A DNA stretch of 64,000 bases from Hermatobates lingyangjiaoensis (lineage: Eukaryota; Arthropoda; Insecta; Hemiptera; Hermatobatidae). The notes under the pieces were generated by a model. It had not been told where the DNA came from. It made no database searches and worked only from the letters and a program-made list of their open reading frames with translations. The stretch spans positions 372,001-436,000 of the forward strand of contig JAPFBL010001617.1 in assembly GCA_026182355.1 (NCBI GenBank). Reading direction: 5' to 3'. Shown one piece after another: positions 1-11,185 of the stretch; the stretch's first letter is position 1; every line of letters starts with the position of its first letter. The translations under genes were made by a program, and so were the position numbers.

Positions 1-1020
1 TAGGAAATTATATATACACACATACTATAATCAATATTTAAAATGTTTGTTGGTCATTAGGGGAAGACTAGGAAGTGAGAGAGACTGAATTGTCCTTCAG
101 TCACCAACTCAATAGGGCGGAGTATTGTATTGGGTAGGTAGGAAGGCAAGAGTGGTATTTTACTGGCGTCAAAAGGAAAGGAAAGAGAACAGAAAGCTGA
201 TCAAACCAGGCTTAGGAAAGAAGTTCAGGAAGAAATAACTGAAATATTATCTGCTACTTACAGTTTACCCTGGTGGACAAGATTCTTGCTCTCATTAATA
301 CTGAATCTAATTTCAATAAACCATTACTATGGATAATTGATTACTATGGATAATAATTACTATGGGTTGTAATAGTTGATATAAAAAATTGAATAAGCTA
401 TTAATCATAGAAATATCAAATTTTTGTCAGTTAAAGTTATTTTAAATTTGAATATGAGAATCAAGCACGTATAATTTTGTTGAATGAATTAAGGAGGTAG
501 TAGGTACGGGCAGGGGATAATTGAGTAGTTCCTCTTGCAGTAAACTTAATTGACCAGGTACAGGCACATTAGTAAAAATAGATTTGGTACAACATTCTTC
601 CTTAAACTGACGTAATTTAATTTAATAATTAAATCTATGTTACTGAAATTTTACCAATTCATGGACTCAAACAACCAAACTCTCAATTAATCTTGTGTAG
701 AAATAATTTTATACGTCATTATCAATCCATAACTGTAAAAGTGATTTAGAGATAAATTTAGTAATTCGGTTTTCTCAAAATAGTTTTTATCTTTTTATAA
801 GTTACAATTTACGAAAAAAAGATCCTATGGGTTGACTTGGAACAACATTTGTATGATTTAAATATAGTTTCAGTTTTTTTCTGATTGTCATATAATAATA
901 CACATAGTCCACTGAATTCTTACTGTGGTTTTGATATTGATTTCTATTTCACGTGTTTGCAATGAAAATTTGTTTTATATATATAAGAAGATTTCAGTCA
1001 ATAAGAATTGAATAAAAAAA
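1..1020. other. AT-rich intergenic DNA
   Basis: No coding frame, RNA gene or recognisable repeat was seen here. Stop codons are dense in all frames and composition is strongly AT. Confidence 0.5.
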
Positions 1021-1026
1021 TAAAGA

Positions 1027-1225
1027 AATAACAATCAATGCTCAAACCACAATAAGAAATGGGAAAAATAGAGTAAGATCTTTGAACCATAACAAGCTGT
1101 GACCGTCAAAGTTAAAACCCAACTAACTTAGTGGGGTTTTGACTCTGACGAAGACTGCTTGTTTCGTTTGAAAGATCTTAGTCTTTTTTTCCCATTTCTT
1201 ATTGTGGTTTGAACATATATATAAT
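1027..1225. repeat. PLE-type hairpin, family 1, decayed copy
   Basis: An imperfect inverted repeat. The left arm reads CAAACCACAATAAGAAATGG and the right arm ends with its complement just before a short (TA)n. The right arm holds the hammerhead-like motif described for the 7.5-kb copy, at 1141-1183 on the plus strand, with intact CTGACGA and GAAA boxes but a weakened helix II. A Penelope-like coding relic begins about 30 bases downstream, so this is probably the terminal repeat of that element. Confidence 0.7.
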
Positions 1226-1249
1226 TCTTAAATTGAAAAAGAGGTATTC

Positions 1250-1870
1250 TCTACCTTGTCCAAGCCACCCATATATTGTCGGTACATTGACGATATTTCT
1301 GTCATTACTGATGACGATAACAAACTTTTACAGCTACATCAACGCCTCCAAGAGGTCTCTGGTCCAAAATTAACCATAGAACACAGCAGTGACGGCCAAC
1401 GTCCCTTCTTGGATGTGCTCGTTAGAAGTGAAATTGACTGTTTCTAAACGGAGGTCTACGCTAATCCCACCAACGTTGAACATTGCCTGAGGTGAGAAAG
1501 TAGAAGAGATCAAGGGTGAAATGATACGGCTGTACTACCGTTCTTATTTCTTCTACTACAAACAAAATAAGGAAGCTCTACATAATGTCATACTGTGACA
1601 TGTAAAAACCACCAATGAAATTGACACTCTGCGTCTTGATATTTTCTACAATAACAAAATGCCGAGCAACCTACAGATAAAGAATAATAAAATATTGCAA
1701 GAAGGAGACGCTTCTTGAAGTTCCGTTGGACCCTACCATCCCGATACATCGGCATGACCACAACTAAACTCTCAAGGCGTCTAACTATCTCGCTGCTGGA
1801 GCACCGAAGGAACACGTGGAAAAGAAACAACGATCGTCCCTCACTTGTACGATGCTAGTAGATGGAGCTT
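1250..1870 (+). pseudogene. Penelope-like element relic: RT core and GIY-YIG endonuclease (lineage 1)
   Basis: The frame from 1256 encodes a reverse-transcriptase palm: a YxDD box in the form RYIDD, followed about 40 residues later by PFLDVLV, the layout of Penelope-like RTs. After a stop at 1445 further pieces are readable in shifted frames: a stretch with KMPSNLQIKNN near 1660, then YIGMTTTKLSRRL near 1746-1785, the GIY-YIG nuclease signature of PLEs, and AGAPKEH in yet another frame. Several stops and frameshifts make it a dead copy. RT and nuclease would together copy the element RNA into nicked DNA. The upstream hairpin at 1027-1225 fits the terminal repeat of the same element. Family assignment is by motif recognition only. 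Confidence 0.75.
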
Positions 1871-1955
1871 CTATTTTAAATTATAATAGTCATTCGCTAC
1901 AGTTGTAGATTTTGGACGCCATCTACATCCAGCAGAACTGAATTTCCAAGCCAGT

Positions 1956-2100
1956 ATGTCCCTGCAAAATTTATTTTCATTGTCTTTGCCGCATAGAAAA
2001 GTGATTAGAAAAAAAGAACAATTCCTGAAAAAAATTGAGAATGCAGAATCTGCTCTAATATTTAACGAAACATGCTTAGATGATGATCTGCTGCCAGTTT
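1956..2100 (+). pseudogene. possible PLE N-terminal fragment
   Basis: An open frame of about 48 codons before a short (TA)n. It has basic, helical character and ends with a CLDDDLLPVYKN stretch, which resembles the N-terminal region ahead of the RT in Penelope-like proteins. PLEs often lie in partial head-to-tail tandems, which would fit its position just after a truncated 3' half. The similarity is weak and it may be chance. Confidence 0.25.
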
Positions 2101-2445
2101 ATAAAAATATATATATATATACAAAAAGTCATCATCAGTCAAGTAACTGTGAAATCCAACAAGTTTTCTGCCTCTGTACTTCTCTTTCAACAAGTCATCT
2201 GCTTGCAAATCAATGAGCTCTATCTGTAGTTCAACTATCGCATCATCAATGTGACAATCAAACGGATTCTGGAACAGAAGAATGTCACTCTCAATTCTCT
2301 CAAGATCTGAAAATCTCTTTAAAAAATGTTCCTTCAAGTCAGAAATAATCTTTTTTTGGAAAATTGAGGTTGACTTCTTCGGCGCTTGTAACGCAAAAGT
2401 CTTTGAAACAGTGAAAATGAGAAAAGTTTTCATTTTTTTTATTGA
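2062..2445 (-). pseudogene. hAT/ZBED-type transposase fragment
   Basis: The minus-strand frame of about 120 codons contains LKEHFLKRFSDLERIE, then FQNPF, then VELQIELIDLQADDLLKEKY. This order is typical of the C-terminal half of ZBED/SCAND3-like, hAT-derived transposases (EF..RF.D..., NPF, QLELIELQ.D..LK). No BED finger or catalytic DDE region is present, and the 3' part runs into a (TA)n tract, so it is a truncated relic. The same protein family also exists as host genes, but no splice structure supports that here. Confidence 0.55.
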
Positions 2446-2519
2446 TTCTACTGGCGCATTAAAATCTTTTACATCTTGTGATCTTTTGCCATTATAATAT
2501 TACTTCCATTGTAAGAGTT

Positions 2520-3125
2520 CATAGCTTATAACAGAATGACATTTTATTACTTGTGCAATCTGATATAGTGTGGTATTTACTCATGATGGGGAATTTCAGA
2601 AAACTACGTCTCCACACAAAAGAGCTTTATGTAAAACTAACAAGACATTTTGAACAGTCAGTGTTCTTTTTCAGGCTTACATCTAAAAAGAAGTTCATAT
2701 CTGAACTTTAATAACATAAGAATGAATTTTTTGAAAATTGAAAACAACAAATTGAATGGTGAATATTGCTGTTGAAGTTTTTAACAAAGGAAAATAGTAC
2801 GAAAAGTGACTTAATGAATGAAACTGACATAAACCTTAATAAAAAAGGGTAAAATAATAAAACATGGACCAAATTATGAGTAACAGAGATTCTTTAATTA
2901 CCTGCACTGTTGAGGTTGTTATGGCAACAGAGACCTAGGAAGGACTGAGGGTGTCAAGGATTGTTGGTAGATGTAGGAGTAGTTTGGAGAAATACAGGAA
3001 GTTTAGCAGGTATATTTACCTAACTCTACGGCCTTATAAAGGTTTAAACACATGACCTGTAATGTGTAAACACATGTTGTATCAACACGTTTTACACAAA
3101 AATGGGTTTCATAATGTAGATGGGC
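2520..3125. other. AT-rich intergenic DNA
   Basis: Nothing recognisable was found between the hAT relic and the first family A repeat. Confidence 0.4.
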
Positions 3126-3630
3126 TGTTACGTTACCTTTTCGGTAAAGTAATTTTGAAAAAAAATTCCTCAACTTATCCCCCATATAAATGCTCTATTT
3201 TTAGGTACAATTTTCTTTTGATCAGTCAAATCGTCCTCACAAGCTTTCAGAATGAATCATAAGTCAAAATTTTTACATTTTATTGAAATTATATAATACA
3301 ATTTTGCAGTCGTTTTAAAAATCTGAGAATTTTTTCAGTTATTGCTTTTGTAGCCTCAAAGGTAATGCCAAAATTTCATTACATAATTTAGTAATTTGAG
3401 TGAAAAAATGTTATATAATTATGTTAATAAAAGGTATATAAAATATATATAAAGCTGTTATATAAAAATGTTATATAAAAACACATTTTTATATAACTTT
3501 TTATATTAACTTTTTTTATATAATTTTGACCAAAAAAAGTGACTTGCTTATCATAATTGTTCCTAAACTATACAGAACATATACATTATGAGCCTCAATT
3601 TTGTGTAAAATACTAATTTGATCATCAACT
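3126..3630 (+). repeat. family A interspersed repeat, diverged 3' half
   Basis: Shares ordered blocks with the better copies at 24.9 and 26.7 kb: ATAAGTCAAAATTTTTACAT, a block around GTGACTTGCTTATCATAATT, and TTTTGTGTAAAATACTAATT. The central part is expanded by TATATAA-rich low-complexity sequence. The right terminus is missing; hAT-like sequence begins at its end. Confidence 0.6.
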
Positions 3631-3820
3631 CAAGGGGTCAGGAAAACTACGGTCCGCAAGCCGAATGCAGCCCAGAACGTCAGTTTATCTATCCAATCCA
3701 CCGACGGTACTTCAATTTGCTGGAACACGAAACTTTGTAATAAAACTTAAATTTGAATTATATGTTTAGAATACTAGCAGATTTTCATGCTTGCGGAGAC
3801 CTCCTGATCACTTCATCACC
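3631..3820. mobile_element. hAT-like nonautonomous terminus (tentative)
   Basis: The stretch CAAGGGGTCAGGAAAACTAC followed by CGGTCCGCAAGCCGAATGC resembles the CAGGGGT...CGGCCCGCGGGCCG ends of hAT-type nonautonomous elements. No opposite terminus or 8-bp target duplication was identified. Confidence 0.3.
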
Positions 3821-4189
3821 CCATAACAAACGATCATAGTTTTGACCCAAATATCAATTTAAAGATTTTGTATATTAAGAAAAGTTTCATGAATCAGTAG
3901 GCTTAGAAGCTTGAAATCAATAAATCCTTTCAAATGAAGTACCCCCGGTGTCTAAACGAACAAATACCGAGTTGCCCGAAATTTCTGGGCCATATCATAT
4001 AATTTAGAAGATCTGATTCCTCTTGGAAACAGTCATATGTTTAAACCTTTTTAAGACTGTACAGTGAGGTAAATATAACTGTTCAGTTCAGTGTCGCGTG
4101 TTCATTCAGACTACAGTTGTTGTTAAAATCCACATACTATTTTTCTTTGTAAAATAATTTGTAATGTAATACTTAGTTTTTCTGTTTCA

Positions 4190-4320
4190 AAATTTATACT
4201 TCTGCCTATGAAAAAGGTTTTAAATAAAGACCGAAACGTTGGCAATGAGAGTTTAATTTGAACCTGAAGAACTGACCGGGTCCCGATAAACTATAGTTTT
4301 GTTTCTATTCCACGGTCGAT
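4190..4320 (+). repeat. PLE 3' end-like sequence with decayed hammerhead
   Basis: GACCGAAACGTTGGC at about 4230-4244 is the typical 3' core of a PLE hammerhead (GAAA, stem III ACGU, then a helix I strand GGC). The matching GCC lies at about 4205 and is followed by TATGA in place of CUGAUGA, so the catalytic box is decayed. A (TA)n tract follows at 4330. Confidence 0.45.
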
Positions 4321-4330
4321 ACTTTTATCA

Positions 4331-4382
<52 letters not shown>
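4321..4382. repeat. (TA)n microsatellite
   Basis: An uninterrupted AT dinucleotide tract with one TT slip near its middle. Confidence 0.95.
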
Positions 4383-4383
<1 letters not shown>

Positions 4384-5386
4384 ACACAGATTCGTACTCA
4401 TACATATACACATTTATACAGGCATACAGTTTTTTAAAAAAGTAAAAAAAAATAAATCTCTCACCGGAGTGAGTTAAGATGTAAAATATTTTTTAGAGGA
4501 TAGTAGAAAACAAACAATAATAAAGGAATAAATGATATCATTTCGATATATGAAAAATGCCATTAAAAATTGCTCTTTCCGTTGTAACTAATTTTATATT
4601 AAAATGAAATATAAAATATTAGTTGTTTTTTGTAACGATTTCTATTTGTCTCTTTGAGCTTAAAGTTTCCCACAGTAAAAGTATTGGTGAGCTATATGGT
4701 TAAGTAATTTAATAATAGTATGTATTAATTATGCCATATATTTTAAAATGGTATTGTTTCTGCACGGACACGTTTTTATTTATCGACCTAAAATATATTT
4801 ATTATTAATTACTAAAGCATTTTAAAAATATTATTGAGGTACCAGGAGATTACAAAATGCACCAGATAATATAATACAAATATGAAGCAACAAGGGATTG
4901 AAAGCATGCAATTAAAAATAGAACTCTAGCGTCCTGGATGGTTCGATGAATATATATAGATCTCTCTCACTCTCTCTCTCTCTCTCTCTCTAAAGCAGAC
5001 TCTGTCTAACCTCAATACAATTTGTTTAAATTGACTAATTAGCTCTAATAATTAGACTATCACTGTAAGATGCCATCCACAATTCAAACAATCACACCAT
5101 TGTTATATATGCAATGCTTTACAAAATGATGAATATGACATTTTTTATATAAACTATAAAATAATTTTTTTCCAGCCTGTTGACATTAACTGCAATTCAT
5201 TTTACCTGGAGAATTAAAAAGAAAACTAAACAGAACACACAGCCTAACAAACAATTTACTACTATAATTGAGGCTTGTACATACATATGGATACAAAATT
5301 ATCGCATTGGGAAAACATTTAACTTCATATAGCAAAATTTCAAATTGATGAAGATAATTTAGGGTATTTACACATTTTCAGGACGC

Positions 5387-5417
<31 letters not shown>

Positions 5418-7080
5418 CTAAGAATACACAATGAGAAATGAAAAATGAAACTAAAATTCCTCCTCCAGTTCAATACCTGTCGTCATGAGAAGTACTCTTC
5501 TTGAAATAAAAACAGTAATTATTGAGACAACCACGTATGTCGAATTATAAAAGTATATTTTATTGGTATTGATCCATGTTATTTGGTTACTTTATTATTT
5601 TATTACCCTCTGGAAATATTTCACTTTTATTTTATATGGATATATATGACTAATAATCTATGAACCACTTGCTTCTTCCTCCTGTTTATTCTACTGTTAC
5701 CCTGAAACGGCGGTGTGTCGACATTTTAACGAAATGTGAATGTCTGCCTGTTTTGTGTTTCTGAGCATTAACTTTTAAATTATATGTCGTATTTATAAAT
5801 TAATTATTATATACATACTATTACATATAACATATATATAAAAGTTATGTATATAACAAAGTTTAACTCTAACTTTGTGATTCAGATATTTTAGAATCAG
5901 TCAGGATACTCAGTTAATGGTTGGTTTTGTCACTATGTCTACTATTGATATGTGTTCACTTACTCTGAAATTCGTCAATTTTCTGTCATCTTTGGAAGTA
6001 GTGATCTAAAACTGAGCAAATCTTCTCGAAGCTGAACCATTTTTCAGTTTATTTGTTCATCTCTCAGCATATAAACAAGTTCAGAAAAGGTTTAACCTTC
6101 CAACCATATTTGTTATTGTCAGACTTTAGATACAAGAATAAATTGAAAGTATAATGAAAAATAATGAACTCTACATTTTAAGCATTTAATATGGGTCAGA
6201 ATTTTGAATGGCCTACAAGAGTAACACACAAATAAAAAGTTTGTGGTTCCTTAGAATAGACAAAATTAGTCAAAATAAAAGTGTACACAACTTTTTTTTT
6301 TAAACTACAGATATATTAATAAATATCAGTGTTTTTGAAGTAACTTTACATCAAATTTTATTATCAATCATCCTTGATATATCTTAATAATCAAATCATT
6401 CCTAAGTAATCCATTTGAATTCAGTTTAATGTATATGTCAAAGGTCATACAGTGTCAGATTATTTCAAAGTTCTCAATAATCTTGTTTACCAAATTTTTC
6501 CTTTAGTTTAAGTAAACGATATCATTCAAAATTAATACCGATAAGTATGTAATAATGTACGCGTTAATGAAAAATTTAACAAGACATTTGACAGTATACA
6601 CATATTGAGGTCTCCTGAATCTATTTTGAAGTTTTTTGATGCTGTGAAGTACCGTGAAATACAAAACCCTTTTTACCCTTTGTATTGTTAAGGATGATAA
6701 TTATGTAGAAACATAAAAAAATATAATTAATAATGTGGACTGTCTTCCATAAAAAGCATTGATCTTCTACAAACTTGAACAGAAAAAAAATATTAAAAAG
6801 AATAATAAAAATAAGCAATATAAAATAATAAAAATAGATTGTTTTCTATGAATATATGGTATATTCTTTTCGAACATTTATATTTCATGAAATTTTTATT
6901 AAGTAATATAATCATATTAAGACAATATTTAGCACACAATTTTTAATTTTTTTAGCATCACCAAAGAGTAATGTGTTAAAATTATTATCTGTATTGGCAT
7001 AATGTACAATGAACTTACTTTCCCAGAGTAAGGGAATACTAATATTAGTATTAGTAACTTCACCAATAAAGTTAGTATTC
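4383..7080. other. AT-rich intergenic DNA with microsatellites
   Basis: No gene was seen. It holds a (TC)n tract at about 4960-4991 and a (TA)n tract at about 5394-5416. Confidence 0.5.
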
Positions 7081-7339
7081 AGAGGTGAATTTTTCTTGTA
7101 TTTAATTTTTCATAAATTTAATTTTGAATTTATATATTATTATTACAAAGATTTGTTTAATTCTTAATTTTCTGTTCTTTTGAATTTTATGTGTATGATG
7201 ATTCCTTTTTATGAGTATTTTTTTATTATTGTATTTTTTTTCGTTGCTATTCTTCTTCAGAATTCCTACTACTTTTTTTCGTTCTCGTTGTGGCCAACCT
7301 GTACATATTCTGTGAAGCTGTCCAGTTAGTTTTCGTCTT

Positions 7340-7410
7340 CTAGCCACTCAACTTCCTTTCCTGACGACGACTCTTAAAAGGGTCGAAATATTGAATTTGA
7401 GCCCTAATTT
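7340..7410 (+). ncRNA. hammerhead-like motif, family 3
   Basis: CTGACGA at 7361-7367, one extra C, a helix II GACTC/GGGTC closing on GAAA at 7385-7388, stem III AU/AU (self-complementary), H17 = T at 7392, and stem I TTC (7358-7360) with GAA (7393-7395). All invariant core positions are present. It lies just upstream of a (TA)n tract and a family 1 hairpin. Pairing was read by eye; activity is untested. Confidence 0.5.
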
Positions 7411-7445
7411 CTGTTTTTCATTCGTATTTCTCAAAGTTTTTAAAG

Positions 7446-7493
<48 letters not shown>
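7446..7493. repeat. (TA)n microsatellite
   Basis: A long AT dinucleotide tract on the left flank of the hairpin at 7497-7718. Confidence 0.95.
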
Positions 7494-7496
<3 letters not shown>

Positions 7497-7559
7497 ATTT
7501 CACATAAACACGTGAAACAACAATCAATGATCAAACCACAATAAGAAATGGGAAAACAA

Positions 7560-7602
7560 GACTAAGATCTTTCAACCGTAACAAGCGGTCTTCGTCAGAG
7601 TC
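7560..7602 (-). ncRNA. hammerhead-like motif, family 1 (minus strand)
   Basis: The inverse complement of the plus-strand motif in the same hairpin, with every core base kept: CTGACGA, GAAA, stem I GACT/AGTC. Sense and antisense transcripts of this locus could each carry one motif. Confidence 0.55.
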
Positions 7603-7638
7603 AAAAACCCAACCCCAGTCATAGTCAGTTGGGTTTTT

Positions 7639-7681
7639 GACTCTGACGAAGACCGCTTGTTACGGTTGAAAGATCTTAGTC
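7639..7681 (+). ncRNA. hammerhead-like motif, family 1 (plus strand)
   Basis: Stem I GACT (7639-7642) pairs with AGTC (7678-7681). CTGACGA follows at 7643-7649. After one extra A, helix II GACCG pairs with CGGTT around a CTTGTTA loop. GAAA is followed by the two-base-pair stem III AG/CU, with H17 = T just before AGTC. Stem III lies within the palindrome AGATCT, so two copies could pair with each other, as described for short-stem-III hammerheads that work as dimers. Transcripts would be predicted to cleave before AGTC. This is a structural inference. Confidence 0.6.
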
Positions 7682-7729
7682 TTGTTTTCCCATTTCTGAT
7701 TGTGGTTTGATCATTGATATATATATATA

Positions 7730-7935
7730 TAACAAGATTTCACATAAACACGTGAAATAACAATCAATGATCAAACAACAATATGAAATGGCAAAAAAAG
7801 ACTAAGATCTTTCAACTGTAACAAGCGGTCTTCGTCAACTCTTGGGTTTTGACTCTGACGAAGACAGCTTGTTATGGTTGGAAGATCTTAGTCTTTTCTT
7901 TTCCCATTTCATATTGTGGATTGATCATATATATA
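7730..7935. repeat. PLE-type hairpin, family 1, second copy
   Basis: Same outer sequence and arms as the copy at 7497-7718, in direct tandem with it across a short (TA)n. The plus-strand motif at 7851-7893 has GGAA in place of GAAA, so that core is damaged. The spacer between the arms is very short. Confidence 0.7.
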
Positions 7936-8137
7936 TAAAATTTGAAATATAAATATGTATGACCTATAATTATGGTATGTAAAGTAATGTTTTTAGAAAA
8001 AATACATGTAAAACATAATTCTACTTTTTAACACCACATGATACCTTCTTTAAAAAAATTGCTATAAAGTATAGTGATGATAAACAAACTATGTTATTTC
8101 ATTTTTATGGTTTACATATTTCAAAGTCCACAGAACC

Positions 8138-9510
8138 ATTTTTACTTTACTATAAGTAAAGTATAGTGATCGTGAAAAAATTTGATGTCGAGATTTTGTC
8201 GGAATTACGTATCTTGAGGTCCTCAAAGTCGTTTTATCACGTTTTTTCGATGATGCCTGTGTATGTTTGTGGGTGACTGGGTGGGTGGGTATGGAAAAGT
8301 TTGTGTGCACACTACAGTCCACAATCTTTGATGGGTCAAATTAATATTTCACACAAAAACAATAGTTCTCACAGTATCGATGTGCACTATTGTTTGGTAG
8401 CAATTATACATGATGGGGAAGTCAATTTTTTTTGTCAAAATCTGTTTTTAAATAACTTTTATTTTTTCTCAACTACAAACTCTAAAGTTTTGATATTTTG
8501 ATATTATTATGGAAACGACAAAAGCAATGATTGAAAAAATTCTCAGATTATTAAAACCACTGGAAATATAAAATGTAAAAATTTTGACTTCTGATACAAT
8601 CTGAAAGTTTGTCAGGAGGGTACAAGCAATACCGTTTCACACATCAAAATAAAATTATACTTAAAAAAAAGAACTATAACGGAAATTAGTTGAAGTAATT
8701 TTTTAAAAAATTCAATTAACCAAAAGGGCGTTAGGGTCAATTTTATGTTTTCACACAATGTTTTTTAACCAAACGGCTGGTGTAAGAGCAATGCAATTTT
8801 GCGAATAATTGAACATAACATTAACATTATAAACAATAATTCGTAAAATTCCAATTCCAGAGCAATAAAGCTATAATAACTGAATATTTATCCTGGACGA
8901 GTAGACCACCTGCCATACTTGTTGCATTTGTTTGCATTTATTTGCATCGTTTACATTGATTTGGAGGTCTTTTAAGAGAATCGCCTAAAAAATATTTATG
9001 TTTAGAGGTTTAATGAAAAAATTTGAAATGTTTTAATGACTTAATATGAGATGTAAGAATAATAATATTCTTTCATTTAAGAAATCAACGCCAATCAAAC
9101 ATACAATTTCTGATGCTTTCCATTGTATGATGGATTTGTCTAGCAAAATGCTTTCTTTAATCATTCCATAAGCTGCACCCTTAAACAAAACTTAATATCA
9201 AATGTAGATTTTCTTGTGTTAATGAATCATATTATCTTTGTTAATATTGAAGTATGAGGAATGGCACTTTCGTTCTATAGAAGAGCTACTATGTTATTGA
9301 CAAATACCCAATTTTTTCACTATTCTACACTAATAATTGATATTTATTCTTTTTAAAAATTTCATGAGTCCATCTATAAAAGTTACCAATTATACTAAAA
9401 AGCCAGCTTTGAATTTGATTTGAGTATGCAAGACTGACTACTTAGGGATTGCTTTTTTTTGTCGATATATATTTACACCAAGGTTATAACAGAGTACAAC
9501 CAGCTGTAAA
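8138..9510 (-). repeat. family A interspersed repeat, minus copy, 3' portion
   Basis: Begins with the family A right terminus CTTTACTATAAGTAAAGTAT, then GATCGTGAAAAAATT, a GTGGGTGGGTGGG tract and the downstream blocks seen in other copies. From about 8960 to 9510 it matches the internal part found only in the 58.3-60.1 kb copy. The element is then broken by PLE sequence. A family A left terminus in the same orientation lies at 12443-12490, which may be its displaced other end. Confidence 0.7.
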
Positions 9511-9689
9511 GTGCTAACAAATGCTCAGAGCAACTTCCTTTACTATAAAATTGGAAAGGTAATCCCAACTGGACATATACAAGTTCAAAATCATAGAAGA
9601 GTAACACATACAGTAAAGAAACACACTTCCTAAATCAAATTTTTGGATAATACGTCTTCAAGAGAATAGACAGGGAGAGACCAAGCACT

Positions 9690-10320
9690 TATTCATTAAA
9701 GGGTATACTGTGGCAGTTGGCGTGGATGGCAACAGGTAAATCGGAGAGGTTATTGACGTATGCTCTATGACAATTCATGCGGAGGCTGAGCATGTTAGAG
9801 GCTAGTCCTACATAATAAGAATCATAACAAGTTCACTCCAGTTTATAAACAAAGTTGTTGGACATGCAAGAGGAATCCGTAGCAACTGGATAGGGCTGCT
9901 TGCAGGAAAATGGAGTGAAATGTGAAAAGTGGTTGAGAGTCGGGCAGACAAGCATCCTCGGCTTTCGTAACTCGTTGCGCCTACAGACGAGCGGCTAACT
10001 TCACTCCTTCACTCCTGAACTTCAAGGCTCTGGAGGAAATGAGGTAGCCAAGGTTAGGCTTACATCTATAGGTGAAGCAGAGCTGACTGCGGAAGCAGAC
10101 GAAAAAGAAGCAGGATGAGGAACGTATCTTTGAGGATACGTTTAAGTATGTGATAACCAGGGAAGAAAGTTGTCACTCATTATCGGAGGAAGGCCTTGGC
10201 AGAACGAGGATTGATGGATAGATAAGTAGAGATCTGTCATCTCTTTATTAACGCAAAAGGATAACCACGCTCAAGGAACTTCTTTCTTATTATGGAGAGT
10301 TGTGGTGCAGGTTCTTGTGT
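9690..10320 (-). pseudogene. Penelope-like element relic with GIY-YIG endonuclease (lineage 2)
   Basis: On the minus strand, FLERGYPFALIKR is readable near 10240-10290, a motif that follows the RT in PLEs. About 430 bases further, near 9700-9815, comes YVGLASNMLSLRMNCHRA and then LPVAIHAN, the GIY-YIG core. The pieces are split by stops and frameshifts. Compared with the relic at 1250-1870 the nuclease motif differs (YVGLASN..LSLRM against YIGMTTT..LSRRL), so these are two PLE lineages. The long hairpin at 10340-11065 is adjacent and probably is this element's terminal repeat. Confidence 0.7.
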
Positions 10321-10339
10321 TGGAGCCTGATATATAAAT

Positions 10340-11065
10340 ATACGTTTCATAGTAAACTATAAGTACACAAAAAATAGAATAACATATCTAGGTACAGTCA
10401 CTAATTTTCGGTTTAACCATCATCAGGAGAGAAAAAATAGGGACACCAAGCGCACTTGCAAAGCGATGGCTGGAGACCAACGCTGTTGTCACACGCCATG
10501 TTTAAAAGAAATAAGAAAACTAAACTAGAAATAAGTGAAGAAAGTGACAAAGGTTTAGAGAGTTAAAAGGTTTAGACAGATTTTTTATTTTATTTTTAAC
10601 ATTTTTTATTCTTTATTATATTTTTTATATATTTATTATACTATTATTTTATTATTATTTTTTTTATTTATATACCTGTATTTCTTAAATTTTATTATTA
10701 TTTTTTATTTTATTAATCTGATTTATTTTTTGTAATAAAAGTATTGTAAATTCTTAATTAATTCTTAAATTATTAGAGCATAATATTCTTTTAATATTTA
10801 TAGTTTCTCATTTCCTTTATGTTTATTTATTTTTCACAGTGCCATATTGATTATCATTTTTCAGTTTTTCACTTTCTACACTTATTCTTGGTTTACTTTT
10901 TTTACTTCTCTTAAACCTGGCGTGTGACAACAGTGTGTTCTCCAACCGTCGGTTCGTAAGTGCGCTAGGTCCCTATTTCTTCTCCCTTAATAACAGTAAA
11001 AACGGAAATTAGAGACTGTAAATGTGATTTTCTATTTACTGTGTATCTTTAGTTTACTGTGAAAC
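10340..11065. repeat. PLE-type long hairpin, family 2
   Basis: The left arm (10340-10560) contains TTCGGTTTAACC, ATAGGGACACCAAGCGCACT and GGAGACCAACGCTGTTGTCACACG. The right arm (10860-11065) carries the complements, for example GTGTGACAACAGTGTGTTC and ACGGAAATTAGAGACTG. The interior is extremely T-rich (ATTTTTTATT-like). The arms are diverged, unlike the near-perfect copy at 47.6-48.6 kb. Confidence 0.65.
10398..10430 (-). ncRNA. hammerhead-like motif, family 2
   Basis: On the minus strand: TCTC, CTGATGA, one extra T, GGTT/AACC helix II, GAAA, AATT-type stem III, H17 = A, then GTGA. CTGATGA is the consensus core. One stem I pair is mismatched. Confidence 0.45.
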
Positions 11066-11098
11066 GTTTCCTGCCCTTTGTGGATCGTTTTCTTGATG

Positions 11099-11099
<1 letters not shown>

Positions 11100-11160
<61 letters not shown>
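11100..11160. repeat. (TA)n microsatellite
   Basis: A long AT dinucleotide tract between two hairpin elements. Confidence 0.95.
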
Positions 11161-11185
11161 TTGGGGAACAGTCCTTCATTTATAC

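Larger units (their letters stand above)
7497..7718. repeat. PLE-type hairpin, family 1, near-perfect copy
   Basis: Two arms of about 90 bp (7523-7614 and 7629-7718) are almost exact inverse complements around a spacer of about 14 bp. The outer left part carries GATTTCACATAAACACGTGA. Each arm encodes a hammerhead-like motif, so the motif occurs on both strands. (TA)n tracts flank both sides. Best read as paired inverted terminal repeats of a Penelope-like element with the coding part lost. Confidence 0.75.

Noticed and set aside
7102..7347. 81-codon minus frame starting MARRRKLTGQ
   Set aside because: Mostly Lys/Asn from AT-rich DNA; the more regular start overlaps the PLE 3' region with the family 3 hammerhead. 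No domain recognised.
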